NCBI RefSeq assembly: GCF_008000895.1
Contig: NZ_CP042823.1
Coordinates: 3,128,001-3,192,000 of the forward strand
Reading direction: 5' to 3'
DNA: 64,000 nucleotides
From: Methylobacterium sp. WL1
GTDB taxonomy: Bacteria > Pseudomonadota > Alphaproteobacteria > Rhizobiales > Beijerinckiaceae
Shown piece after piece: positions 34,648 through 43,067 of the stretch (position 1 is the stretch's first letter; each line of letters starts with the position of its first letter). The translations under genes were made by a program, and so were the position numbers. Under the pieces are notes generated by a model, which saw nothing but the letters and a program-made list of their open reading frames with translations, was not told the DNA's origin and made no database searches.

Positions 34648-35271
34648 ATGATCGTCTACGGCAGCAGCCTCTCGCCCTTCGTGCGAAAAGTCCTGGTGGC
34701 ATTGGTCGAGAAGGGTATCCGCTATCAGCACCGGCCGGTGGCGCCGCAATCGGACGATGCCGCATTCCGGGTGGCGAGCCCGATCGGCAAGATCCGGGCG
34801 ATCGAGCATGACGGCTTTCGGCTGGCCGATTCGAGCGCGATCCTCGATTATCTCGAGCGCCTCACCCCGCAGCCCGCGCTGATCCCGGCCGATGCGCAAG
34901 GGGCTGCCCGCGCCCGCTGGTTCGACAAGTTCGGCGAAGTCGAGCTGGATCGGAAACTCTCTGTCGTGTTCGCGGAGCGCTTCCTGAAGCCCCGGGTGCT
35001 CGAAATCCCGGGTGACGACGCGCTGGCGCAGCAGGCGCTCGACACGGATCTGCCGCCCCTGTTCGACGACCTCGAACCGCAGATCACTGGGCCGTTCCTG
35101 GTGGGCGGCAGCTTCGGGATTGCCGACATCGCGGTCGCGGCGCCGTTCCACAATCTCCGGCTCGCCAAGGTTCAGGTGGATTCCAGGCGCTGGCCGAAGC
35201 TCGCCGGCTGGGTCGCGCTGACGCTCGACCGGCCGTCCTTCGTGACGGCGATTACCGCGCCGGCTTGGTGA
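34648..35271 (+). CDS. Glutathione S-transferase-like protein (first of tandem pair), cis-proline replaced
   Basis: A 207-residue two-domain GST. The thioredoxin-like half starts MIVYGSSLSPFVRKV and has the DSSAI glutathione motif at 61-65. At residue 50 arginine stands where the next gene, and nearly all GSTs, have the fold-defining cis-proline before strand 3 (GKIRAIE versus GKIPAIE). Glutathione binding may therefore be weakened. The helical domain (LPPLFDDLEPQI, GIADIAVA) is normal. GGGGGA lies before the ATG. It is a tandem paralogue of the gene at 35396. Confidence 0.88.
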   Translation: MIVYGSSLSPFVRKVLVALVEKGIRYQHRPVAPQSDDAAFRVASPIGKIRAIEHDGFRLADSSAILDYLERLTPQPALIPADAQGAARARWFDKFGEVELDRKLSVVFAERFLKPRVLEIPGDDALAQQALDTDLPPLFDDLEPQITGPFLVGGSFGIADIAVAAPFHNLRLAKVQVDSRRWPKLAGWVALTLDRPSFVTAITAPAW

Positions 35272-35395
35272 GGCGAAAGGGCCGCGATCACGGAGCGGTG
35301 ACCGTGACGCGGTCGGCGCACCGGCGATCGGCCCTATCTGCCATGCAGGGGCAGGCGGATCGATATCCGGCCGTCGCGTCCCCGATGGAGTTGTA

Positions 35396-36019
35396 ATGAT
35401 CGTCTACGGTACCGGCTACTCGCCCTACGTCCGCAAGGTCCTGGTCTCGCTCACCGAGAAGAACGTGCCCTACGAGCACAGGCCGGTGATGTTCCACGCG
35501 CCCGATTCGGATTTCCGGGCGGCGAGCCCGCTGGGGAAGATCCCGGCGATCGAGGATGGCGGGTTCAAGCTCGCGGATTCCTCTGCGATCCTCTGGTATC
35601 TCGAGCGCAAGCACCCGACCCCGGCCCTGGTGCCCTCCGACCCACAGGCCCTCGGCCGCGCGGTCTGGTTCGACAAGTTCGGCGATACCGAGCTGTTCGG
35701 AAAGCTGATCGTGCCGTTCGTCGAGCGGATCCTGAAGCCCAACATGATGGGCAAGCCCACCGACGAGGCCGCCGTCACGAAGGCGCTCGACGCGGATCTG
35801 CCGCCGCTGTTCGATTATCTGGAGCGGCAGATCTCGGGCCCCTACCTCGTGGGTGACGCCTTCAGCATCGCCGACATCTCGATCGCCACAGGTTTCTACA
35901 ATTTCCACGTGGCCGATGCGCAGATCGATGCCGGCCGCTGGCCCAAGCTTGCGGCCTATATCGCCGAGACCCTCGCACGTCCGTCGTTCAAGACCGCGCA
36001 GGACGCCAAGAAGGGCTGA
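35396..36019 (+). CDS. Glutathione S-transferase (second of tandem pair)
   Basis: A 207-residue GST, equal in length to its upstream neighbour and aligning without gaps over the N-terminal domain. The cis-proline is present (GKIPAIED, Pro50), as is the DSSAI glutathione site at 61-65 and the SIADISIA N-capping segment of helix 6. The N-terminal SPYVRKV suggests a serine/cysteine-type rather than tyrosine-type active site. Likely roles are conjugation or glutathione-dependent reduction. The pair arose by duplication; the 124-base gap may hold its own promoter. Confidence 0.92.
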   Translation: MIVYGTGYSPYVRKVLVSLTEKNVPYEHRPVMFHAPDSDFRAASPLGKIPAIEDGGFKLADSSAILWYLERKHPTPALVPSDPQALGRAVWFDKFGDTELFGKLIVPFVERILKPNMMGKPTDEAAVTKALDADLPPLFDYLERQISGPYLVGDAFSIADISIATGFYNFHVADAQIDAGRWPKLAAYIAETLARPSFKTAQDAKKG

Positions 36020-36029
36020 GGCAAGTCGG

Positions 36030-36062
36030 CGGCGGCGTCAGAGCAGGGCTCTAATGCCGCCG
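36030..36062. terminator. Hairpin between convergent GST and ExoR-like genes
   Basis: CGGCGGC-GTC-AGAGC-AGG-GCTCT-AAT-GCCGCCG forms a two-part stem in the 31-base gap between convergent genes, reaching into the end of the ExoR-like gene. There is no T-run, so it would be an atypical intrinsic or a Rho-assisted bidirectional terminator. Confidence 0.5.
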
Positions 36063-36953
36063 TCGGATCGAGCCGACGGTCTGGAGCTGGCTCTGCGCCT
36101 CGGCTCGGTCGTCCTCGTTGGCGGCAGCCCAGTTCTTGTCGTAGAGCGCGACGATCCAAGCGTCCTTGCGGCCCTCCGCGCCCTCGCGGGCGAGCGATAG
36201 CCACATCAGGCCTTTCACGCGCTGGACCGGCACGCCGCCCAACCCGTTCATCAGCATGTCGCCGAGCAGAGCCTGCGCCGGGTGGTGCCCCTTCTCGGCC
36301 GCGAGGTTGAACCAGCGAGCGGCCTGCCGGGGATCGGCCTCGACCCCGGTGCCGTCGAGGTAGAGCCGGGCCAGGTTGTACTGCGCGTTCGGCTCGCCGT
36401 AATACGACGCCGCGTAGTTGAACATGTCGTAGGCGCGCTCGGGGTTCGGACGCACGTAGGTGCCCTTGATCCCCTCGAGGAAGTAGGTGCCGAGCGCCGT
36501 GAACGCACTGCCGGTGACCGCCGAGTTCTGCGGATCGGGACCGTCGTCGGTGCTGGCGTCGGCGATCCGGGAGAAGAACTCGAACGCCTTCAGGTCGTCA
36601 TGGGGCACGCCGTCGCCCTCGGCGTACATCCGGCCGAGCTTCCAAAGGGCCAGTGCATGGCCCTGCCCGGCGGCGTATTCGAGGGCGCGGGCGGCGCCCT
36701 GCTTGTCGCCGGCATTGTACTCGCGCACCCCGGCCCGCAGCGCGTCCTTGGCCGACCGGTAGCTCTTGTCCGCCACGGGCACCTGGACCGGCGCGCGGAC
36801 GCTGGCATCGAGCGCGCGCGGCGCATCCGTGGGCAGGGCGAGCAGGATCAGGACGCCGGCCGACGCCGCGATCCTGGCGATCAGGCGGGACCGACCGGGA
36901 TCGGCCCCGGCCGGCGCCCTGCGCCGGCTGAGGTCAGTCCTAGACGTCCGCAT
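36051..36953 (-). CDS. ExoR-like periplasmic Sel1-repeat protein
   Basis: A 300-residue protein with an N-terminal hydrophobic export segment (ARIAASAGVLILLALP, about 26-41) and several Sel1/TPR-like repeats: ALALWKLGRMYAEGDGV, AQYNLARLYLDGTGV and AQALLGDMLMNG. Order, spacing and the closing MWLSLAREGAEGRKDAWI segment resemble ExoR of Rhizobiales, the periplasmic inhibitor of the ExoS-ChvI two-component system that controls exopolysaccharide and motility. No exoS or chvI is nearby. Its start overlaps the ilvD stop by 14 bases, so it probably rides on the ilvD transcript. The exact start is uncertain. Confidence 0.75.
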   Translation of the reverse strand: MRTSRTDLSRRRAPAGADPGRSRLIARIAASAGVLILLALPTDAPRALDASVRAPVQVPVADKSYRSAKDALRAGVREYNAGDKQGAARALEYAAGQGHALALWKLGRMYAEGDGVPHDDLKAFEFFSRIADASTDDGPDPQNSAVTGSAFTALGTYFLEGIKGTYVRPNPERAYDMFNYAASYYGEPNAQYNLARLYLDGTGVEADPRQAARWFNLAAEKGHHPAQALLGDMLMNGLGGVPVQRVKGLMWLSLAREGAEGRKDAWIVALYDKNWAAANEDDRAEAQSQLQTVGSIRRRH

Positions 36954-38670
36954 AGCTCTCCAGCTCCTTGGCGCCGCCCGGATGGGTGACGGCGCCGTAC
37001 AGCGCCGGGCCGACGCCCTGCGCGTATTTCCACAGATACCCGGAGGTCGCCGAGTTGGTCCGCGGCGCCCAGGCCTTGCGGCGCTCGGCGAACTCCGCGT
37101 CCGACAACGCGACGTTGAGCGTGCCCTGGATCGCGTCGAGGGTGATGATGTCGCCGTCGCGGATCAGGCCGATCGGCCCACCGACCGCCGCCTCGGGGCC
37201 GACATGGCCGACGCAGAAGCCGCGGGTCGCGCCGGAGAAGCGCCCGTCCGTGATCAGCGCGACCTTGTCGCCCATGCCCTGGCCGTAGAGGGCCGCCGTG
37301 GTGGACAGCATCTCGCGCATGCCGGGGCCGCCACGCGGACCCTCGTAGCGGATGACGAGGACATCGCCTTCCTTGTAGGTGCGCGACTGCACCGCCTCGA
37401 AACAGGCCTCCTCGCCGTCGAACACCCGTGCCGGGCCGGTGAAGACCTGTTTCTCGGCCGGCATGCCGGCGACCTTCACGATCGCGCCCTCGGGGGCGAG
37501 GTTGCCCTTGAGGCCGACGACGCCGCCGGTCGGGGTGATCGGGCGGTTGGCCGGATAGACCACGTCCTGGTCGGGGTTCCAGGTCACCCGGTCCATGTTC
37601 TCCGCGATGGTGCGGCCGGTGACCGTCAGGCAGTCGCCGTGCATGAAGCCGTGGTCGAGCAGGGTCTTCATCAGCAGCGGGATGCCGCCGACCTCGAACA
37701 TATCCTTGGCGACGTAGCGCCCGCCGGGCTTGAGGTCGGCGATGTAGGGCGTGCGCCGGAAGATCTCGGCGACGTCGAACAGCGTGAATTCGATGCCGCA
37801 TTCATGCGCGATCGCCGGCAGGTGCAGGGCCGCGTTGGTCGATCCACCGGAGGCGGCGACCACGGTGGCGGCGTTCTCGAGCGCCTTGCGGGTAACGATG
37901 TCGCGCGGGCGGATCTGCTTGGCCAGCAGCTCCATCACCTTCTCGCCGGCGGTGGCGCAGAACTTGTCCCGGATCTCGTAGGGCGCCGGGGCGCCGGCCG
38001 AATAGGGCAGCGCCAGGCCGATTGCCTCGGAGACGGTCGCCATGGTGTTGGCGGTGAACTGCGCGCCGCAGGCGCCGGCCGACGGGCAGGCGACCTGCTC
38101 CAGCTCGTCGAGGTCCTCCAGGCTCATGTCGCCGACCGCGACCTTGCCCACAGCCTCGAACAGGTCCTGCACGGTGACGGGCTTGCCACGGAACGAGCCG
38201 GGCAGGATCGACCCGCCGTAGATGAAGATCGACGGCACGTTGAGGCGGACCATCGCCATCATCATGCCGGGCAGCGACTTGTCGCAGCCGGCGAGGCCGA
38301 CCAGGGCATCGTAGGCGTGGCCGCGCATGGTCAGCTCGACCGAGTCGGCGATGACCTCGCGGGACGGCAGCGAGGCGCGCATGCCGCCATGGCCCATGGC
38401 GATGCCGTCCGTGACCGTGATGGTGCAGAATTCACGCGGGGTGCCGTGAGCCGCCGCGACGCCCTTCTTCACTGCCTGCGCCTGGCGCATCAGCGAGATG
38501 TTACAGGGGGCTGCCTCGTTCCAGCAGGAGGCGACACCCACCAGCGGCTGGTGGATCTGCTCCCGGGTCAGTCCCATCGCATAGAGATAGGAGCGATGCG
38601 GGGCCCGATCCGGCCCCTCCGTGACGTGACGGCTGGGCAGCTTCGACTTGTCGTTCAACCGCGTGTCCAT
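36940..38670 (-). CDS. ilvD: Dihydroxy-acid dehydratase
   Basis: A 576-residue IlvD. Cluster cysteines align at Cys56 (AAPCNISL), Cys129 (AGCDKS) and Cys201 (GACGAQ). [15 protein letters not shown] and the [18 protein letters not shown] segment are typical of the branched-chain enzyme. It converts dihydroxy-isovalerate and dihydroxy-methylvalerate to keto acids in valine, leucine and isoleucine synthesis. ATG at 38670 is used; the frame opens one codon earlier at a TTG. It is much closer to canonical IlvD than the pentonate-type dehydratase at 9344-11149. Confidence 0.96.
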   Translation of the reverse strand: MDTRLNDKSKLPSRHVTEGPDRAPHRSYLYAMGLTREQIHQPLVGVASCWNEAAPCNISLMRQAQAVKKGVAAAHGTPREFCTITVTDGIAMGHGGMRASLPSREVIADSVELTMRGHAYDALVGLAGCDKSLPGMMMAMVRLNVPSIFIYGGSILPGSFRGKPVTVQDLFEAVGKVAVGDMSLEDLDELEQVACPSAGACGAQFTANTMATVSEAIGLALPYSAGAPAPYEIRDKFCATAGEKVMELLAKQIRPRDIVTRKALENAATVVAASGGSTNAALHLPAIAHECGIEFTLFDVAEIFRRTPYIADLKPGGRYVAKDMFEVGGIPLLMKTLLDHGFMHGDCLTVTGRTIAENMDRVTWNPDQDVVYPANRPITPTGGVVGLKGNLAPEGAIVKVAGMPAEKQVFTGPARVFDGEEACFEAVQSRTYKEGDVLVIRYEGPRGGPGMREMLSTTAALYGQGMGDKVALITDGRFSGATRGFCVGHVGPEAAVGGPIGLIRDGDIITLDAIQGTLNVALSDAEFAERRKAWAPRTNSATSGYLWKYAQGVGPALYGAVTHPGGAKELESYADV

Positions 38671-38777
38671 CAACCCGAACCAAGCCTTCGCGCCGCCAGT
38701 CCCGAGGGTGCAGGAAGCCGCGGCGCGTCGCCGTTCGCGATGCGCCGGATGGGCCGTCCGCGTGCTCGGGAAAACCT

Positions 38778-38789
38778 CGTTTCGAAACG
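38778..38789. promoter_or_regulatory. Perfect 12-bp palindrome upstream of ilvD
   Basis: CGTTTCGAAACG is fully self-complementary and lies about 108 bases upstream of the ilvD ATG. The nearby GGTAAA and TTTACC words form a second, wider inverted repeat. Together they suggest an operator, but no regulator is known. Confidence 0.35.
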
Positions 38790-39069
38790 GTAAATCGTTG
38801 TCGAACTTGCCGTTTACCGCGGAGGGTGAGGTGGGCCCGGACTATGGCGGGATCGCGGCGTTTGCGGGCAGGTCTCTGGGCGGACCCGGGTTCGTTTTAC
38901 GGTGTTGCGACCCCGCCACAGCCACGCTTGGGGTCGATTGCCGGCACGAGATAAGGTTAAGGATAATTCTTCGGCCACCCGACCCGGCAGATTAGGCTCA
39001 ATCGACACGGGTTCTGAAGCTCATAGACGAGCGGTATCGTCGGAGCCTTGCCGCTCAGAACACGCCGCC

Positions 39070-39181
39070 GTCATTCCGGGGCGCCGCAGGCGAGCCGGGG
39101 ATTCAGAGACGCCGATCGCGCAAGACACTCAAGTGATTGCATTTCTGGATCCCGGGCTCCGATTCGCGGCCCCGGGTTGAC
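39070..39181. repeat. 112-bp interspersed inverted-repeat element, copy B
   Basis: Same length as copy A at 11283-11394 and the same outer arms: it starts GTCATTCCGGGGCGCCGCAG and ends CGGCCCCGGGTTGAC. The middle differs from copy A more than the arms do, as expected for a hairpin element whose stems are conserved. It lies in a non-coding gap, as copy A does. Confidence 0.8.
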
Positions 39182-39300
39182 GGGTGTGATGGATCGGGTG
39201 CCGATGACAATCGACGGACCGCAGGCGTGCGCCCTGAACTGCTCTCCGCGTGACTGATCCGACACTCGTTCGGCGCAGGGCACGAAACACGCGCTTCCGT

Positions 39301-40086
39301 TCAGCCGCGGCCAGGCTCCGGCAGGGCGGCGGTCGCGGGACCGGATTCCAAAGCCTGTTTGCTCTCGTCCTTCAGGTTCACGCCGCTGAGGCCGAGGGTC
39401 AGCGCACGCGCGAGCAGCCAGTGCAGCTTGAACGCGGCGCGCTCATGGGTGAGGCCGGCGGCCCGCACATTCGAAATGCAGTTGCGCTCCGCGTCCGAGC
39501 GGCCGATTTTGGGATCGAGCGTCAGGTAGATGCCGAGACTGTCGGGGGAGGATAGGCCTGGCCGCTCGCCGATCAGCATCACCACCGCCCGAGCCTTCAG
39601 GGCTTGGCCGACAGCGTCGCCGAGCGCCACGCGCGCTTGCCGGGCGATCACCACGGGCGCGAGGCGCCACCCGGCATTCTTCGCAAGGGGCGTGAACGCC
39701 ATCAGCAACGGCGCCGCATTCTCGTGCACGGCCCGGGCCGAGAGCCCATCGGCCACCACCACGGCGAGATCGGCGGCATCGGCCACGGCCTCGAGCTTCG
39801 GCAAGTCGTTCGGGTCTAGCCGCCGCCCGAGATCCGGGCGGCGCAGGTAGGTCGCCCGGTCAGGGGCCTGGGACGAGACCGGGATGGTCGAGAGGCCGAG
39901 TTCCGTGATGGATGCGGCCAGGGCCTCAGCATCCATCGGCGCGTGGACGGCATCCCGGGCCTGGGCATGATCGAGGCCGAAGCGCAGCACCTCCCGGGTC
40001 GGCAGGCCGCTGCCTGCGCGTCCGAGCCCGATCCGGGCCGGCGTCAGGCCGGCGAGTCTGGACCAGATCTCCCGCAGGTCGCTCAC
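39301..40086 (-). CDS. eutC: Ethanolamine ammonia-lyase small subunit
   Basis: A 261-residue EutC. LGRAGSGLPTREVLRFGLDHAQARDAVH at the start and the later VMLIGERPGLSSPDSLGIYLTLDP and ERNCISNVR are family signatures. It forms the adenosylcobalamin-binding part with EutB. The GTG start overlaps the eutB stop as GTGA. Length is shorter than the enteric protein (about 295) because the N-terminal extension used for microcompartment targeting is absent. Confidence 0.95.
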   Translation of the reverse strand: MSDLREIWSRLAGLTPARIGLGRAGSGLPTREVLRFGLDHAQARDAVHAPMDAEALAASITELGLSTIPVSSQAPDRATYLRRPDLGRRLDPNDLPKLEAVADAADLAVVVADGLSARAVHENAAPLLMAFTPLAKNAGWRLAPVVIARQARVALGDAVGQALKARAVVMLIGERPGLSSPDSLGIYLTLDPKIGRSDAERNCISNVRAAGLTHERAAFKLHWLLARALTLGLSGVNLKDESKQALESGPATAALPEPGRG

Positions 40087-41462
40087 GCGGCGAGGTCCGG
40101 CGCGGCGGTGAGGAGGGGCGCGCCCGATCCCGGCAGCAGGGCGCCGGCCCCGTCGGTCAGCCCGATGCCGTGCAGCCAGGCCTCGAATTCGGGGGCGCGC
40201 TTCAGGCCCAGCACCTCGCGCAGATAGAGGGAATCGTGGAACGACGTGGATTGATAGTTGAGCATCACGTCGTCGGCCCCCGGGACGCCCATGATGTAGG
40301 TGCAGCCGGCCGCGCCGAGCAGCGTCAGCAGCGTGTCCATGTCGTCCTGATCGGCCTCGGCGTGATTGGTGTAGCAGACGTCCACGCCCAGCGGCACGCC
40401 CATCAGCTTGCCGCAGAAATGATCCTCCAGCCCCGCCCGGATGATCTCCTTTCCGTCGTAAAGGTATTCCGGCCCGATGAAGCCCACGACGGTGTTCACC
40501 AGGAGCGGCCGGAACGGCCGGGCGACCGCGTAGGCCCGGGCCTCCAGGGTCTGCTGGTCGATGCCGTGATGGGCATCGGCCGAGAGCGCGGAGCCCTGCC
40601 CGGTCTCGAAATACATGCAGTTGTCGCCGAGCGGGCCGCGCTTGAGCGCGAGCGCGGCCTCATGAGCCTCCTTCAGCAGGGCTAGCGTCACTCCGAAGCC
40701 GGCATTGGCCTTCTCGGTCCCGGCGATCGACTGGAACACGAGGTCGACCGGCAAGCCGCGCTCCATGGCGGCGAGCGTCGTGGTGACATGGGTGAGGACG
40801 CAGGCCTGGGTCGGGATGGCATGCTTCTGGATCACCCCGTCGAGGAGGTGGAGCAGGTCACCGAGCGCCTGGACTGAATCCGAGGCTGGGTTGATGCCGA
40901 TCACGGCGTCGCCGCAGCCGAGGGTGAGCCCGTCGAGGATCGCCGCGGTGATCCCCTTCGGATCGTCTGTGGGATGATTGGGCTGCAGCCGCACCGCCAG
41001 CGTGCCTGGCAGCCCGATCGTGTTGCGGAACCGGGTGACCACCCGGGCCTTGCGCGCCACCGAGATCAGGTCCTGGTTGCGCATGATCTTCGAGACTGCA
41101 GCGGCGATCTCGGGCGTTACGCCCGGTGCGATCCGGGTCAGCACCTCCGGGGTGGCGGTCAGGAGGAACTCGCGGAAATCGCCGACCGTGAGGTGGGCGA
41201 TCTCCCGGAAGGCGGCGGCATCGTGCGTATCCAGGATCAGCCGGGTGACGTCGTCCTTCTCGTACGGGATCAGCGGGCGGGCCAGGATCTCGGCCAGCGG
41301 CACCTCCGCGAGGCACCAGCGCGCCGCCGCGTTCTCCTCGGCCGATTCGGCCGCGACCCCGGCGAGCCGGTCGCCGGAGCGGACCGGCGTCGCCTTGGCC
41401 ATCAGTGTGGCGAGGTCGGCGAAGACGTGGGTGCGCGGGCCGACGACGTGGCGGTAGGCCAT
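40083..41462 (-). CDS. eutB: Ethanolamine ammonia-lyase large (catalytic) subunit
   Basis: A 459-residue EutB of normal length. The barrel contains VIGINPASDSV, the FETGQGSALSADAHHGIDQQTLEAR segment and the NHAEADQDDMDTL motif. With EutC and adenosylcobalamin it converts ethanolamine to acetaldehyde and ammonia. Only the two lyase genes are present, with no shell proteins, EutA reactivase or ethanolamine permease nearby, so the cell uses the cytosolic pathway found in many non-enteric bacteria. It lies 65 bases after a transglutaminase-like gene on the same strand. Confidence 0.95.
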   Translation of the reverse strand: MAYRHVVGPRTHVFADLATLMAKATPVRSGDRLAGVAAESAEENAAARWCLAEVPLAEILARPLIPYEKDDVTRLILDTHDAAAFREIAHLTVGDFREFLLTATPEVLTRIAPGVTPEIAAAVSKIMRNQDLISVARKARVVTRFRNTIGLPGTLAVRLQPNHPTDDPKGITAAILDGLTLGCGDAVIGINPASDSVQALGDLLHLLDGVIQKHAIPTQACVLTHVTTTLAAMERGLPVDLVFQSIAGTEKANAGFGVTLALLKEAHEAALALKRGPLGDNCMYFETGQGSALSADAHHGIDQQTLEARAYAVARPFRPLLVNTVVGFIGPEYLYDGKEIIRAGLEDHFCGKLMGVPLGVDVCYTNHAEADQDDMDTLLTLLGAAGCTYIMGVPGADDVMLNYQSTSFHDSLYLREVLGLKRAPEFEAWLHGIGLTDGAGALLPGSGAPLLTAAPDLAA

Positions 41463-41527
41463 GCGGTTTTCCCCCGTCCTTGCTTTCCGAGGATCCCAGG
41501 ATAGCGTGATCCGATACGGCTGTCCGG

Positions 41528-42388
41528 TCAGGCCGCACCGGCATTCGGTGCGGGGACCTCGGTGGAGATGGCATCGACCGTGCGCGGCATCGGGCTGCCC
41601 TGCCCGTCCGTGCGCTGGATTCGGACCTGTTGGTTGACCGGCTGCATGTTGCCGAACGGCGTCGAGAAGGCGATCTCGGCGGCGTCACGCCCGACGCCGA
41701 TGCGCACCAGCCCATCGAGATCCGCCTGACGGGTCGCGTCGAACAGCCACCAGCGCCCGTCGAGATAGGCTTCGAACACCGCGTGGAAGTCGCTCGGCAC
41801 GAGGCCGTGCGCGTAGCAGCTCACGAACCGGGCCGGGATCCCGAGTGCCCGGCAGAACGCCGTTCCGATATGCGCGAAGTCGCGGCAGACGCCGGCCCTC
41901 TTCAGGAGCGACTCGTCCGCCGTGGTCTCGCCGTCGCTCGTGCCGGGCTGGTAGGTGATGTGGTCGTGGATCCAGTTGCAGATCTCGTTGACCCGGCTGT
42001 GGCCCTTGGGCAGCGCGCCGAACTCGGCCTGCGCGTAGGGCGTCAGCCGATCGGAGGAGACGAACCGGCTCGGCAGTAGGAACGGTAGGATGTCGAGCGG
42101 CAGTTCGCCGATCGGTGTCTCGTTGATGGTTGCCGGGTCGGCCCGGTGGACGGTCAGGTCCACCTCCGCATTATACTCCAGCGCGAACTGGCCCATGGGC
42201 ACGTTGACGCCGAGATAGCGGTTCAGCAGGTCGGGGGTGGTGTAGAGGTCGCGCTTCAGGTTCGGCGTCAGCACGAGGCTCTCGCTGAGGATCTCGACGC
42301 TCCTCAGCTTGGCCACCTCCAAATTGAAGATGAAAGTCGTGTCCGAGAGAATATTATAGGACAGGCTGCAGCCGAGGGTATAGCGCAT
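41528..42388 (-). CDS. Transglutaminase-like cysteine peptidase family protein
   Basis: A 286-residue cytosolic protein with an N-terminal beta-rich domain and a transglutaminase-like core. The Cys-His-Asp set is visible: AGVCRDFAHIG, DFHAVFEAYLDG and WWLFDATR. Bacterial members are thought to be proteases or amide-bond hydrolases and are often linked to circularly permuted ATP-grasp genes, which are not here. AAGGAG before the ATG makes the start secure. It precedes eutB on the same strand and may share its transcript, but no functional link is apparent. Confidence 0.88.
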   Translation of the reverse strand: MRYTLGCSLSYNILSDTTFIFNLEVAKLRSVEILSESLVLTPNLKRDLYTTPDLLNRYLGVNVPMGQFALEYNAEVDLTVHRADPATINETPIGELPLDILPFLLPSRFVSSDRLTPYAQAEFGALPKGHSRVNEICNWIHDHITYQPGTSDGETTADESLLKRAGVCRDFAHIGTAFCRALGIPARFVSCYAHGLVPSDFHAVFEAYLDGRWWLFDATRQADLDGLVRIGVGRDAAEIAFSTPFGNMQPVNQQVRIQRTDGQGSPMPRTVDAISTEVPAPNAGAA

Positions 42389-42458
42389 CGGATCTCCTTG
42401 CCGGGCGACGAGATGATCGCTGTCCAAGCAAGGTGCGCGCCTTATCGGCGGTTCCGGC

Positions 42459-43067
42459 TCAGGAGTCCGATCTTTCTGCGGCGCGCGGCAGCAACAGGAC
42501 GGTGAGCGAGCGCACGCCCTGCGCGCCATGGATCAGCACGCCCTCGATGTCGGCGGTGGCCGACGGCCCGGTATGCAGCACTGCGTAGGCAGAACGACCG
42601 AATTCCGGTCGCTTGTAGGCCGCCTGAACGTTGGGGAGGATGTCGGCGGGATCGAGCAGCACGATCAGGTGCTGGGCCAGGTAGGCGACGGCGTTCACGA
42701 TCAGCTCGCCCTCTGTGAACAGCACCGAGCCAGTCTCGGCGATGCCGAACACGGCGCGCACCACCGCCACATCGACGTCCTCGACCTCCTGTGGGTAGCG
42801 TACCGCCCGTAGGTCGCGGTTGCCGTCGATCTCCGGGACCGCGGAGGCGATCACCTTCGAATCCGCCAACCGCTCGCGCACGCCCATCAGTGGGTCGCCG
42901 GTGCGGCCGTCCTCGATCCGGCCGCCCATGCGCTTCAGCCGCTCGCCGAACTCCTCGATCAGGTCGTCCCCGACCAGCGGCGCGAAGGTCGGCACGTTCG
43001 GCAGCGGATAATCGCCCGCCGGACGGTTCGTCTTAAGCGCCGCCAGGATGTCCGCGCGCGCGCTCAT
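42459..43067 (-). CDS. lutC: L-lactate utilisation protein LutC
   Basis: A 202-residue LutC/YkgG protein. GIAETGSVLFTEGE, AVAYLAQHLIVLLDPADI and TGPSATADIEGVLIHGAQG are family blocks. LutABC together form an Fe-S enzyme complex that oxidises L-lactate to pyruvate. It overlaps the lutB stop as ATGA and ends the lutA-lutB-lutC operon. Confidence 0.93.
   Translation of the reverse strand: MSARADILAALKTNRPAGDYPLPNVPTFAPLVGDDLIEEFGERLKRMGGRIEDGRTGDPLMGVRERLADSKVIASAVPEIDGNRDLRAVRYPQEVEDVDVAVVRAVFGIAETGSVLFTEGELIVNAVAYLAQHLIVLLDPADILPNVQAAYKRPEFGRSAYAVLHTGPSATADIEGVLIHGAQGVRSLTVLLLPRAAERSDS

Larger units (their letters stand above)
38671..39300. other. Long intergenic region between ilvD and eutC
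   Basis: About 630 bases without a supported gene. Near ilvD lies the perfect palindrome CGTTTCGAAACG (38778-38789), directly followed by a GGTAAA/TTTACC inverted pair (38789-38818), so the ilvD promoter or a regulator site is probably here. The 112-bp repeat copy B fills 39070-39181. The last 120 bases upstream of 39300 are 3' of eutC and show no clear terminator. Confidence 0.5.
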
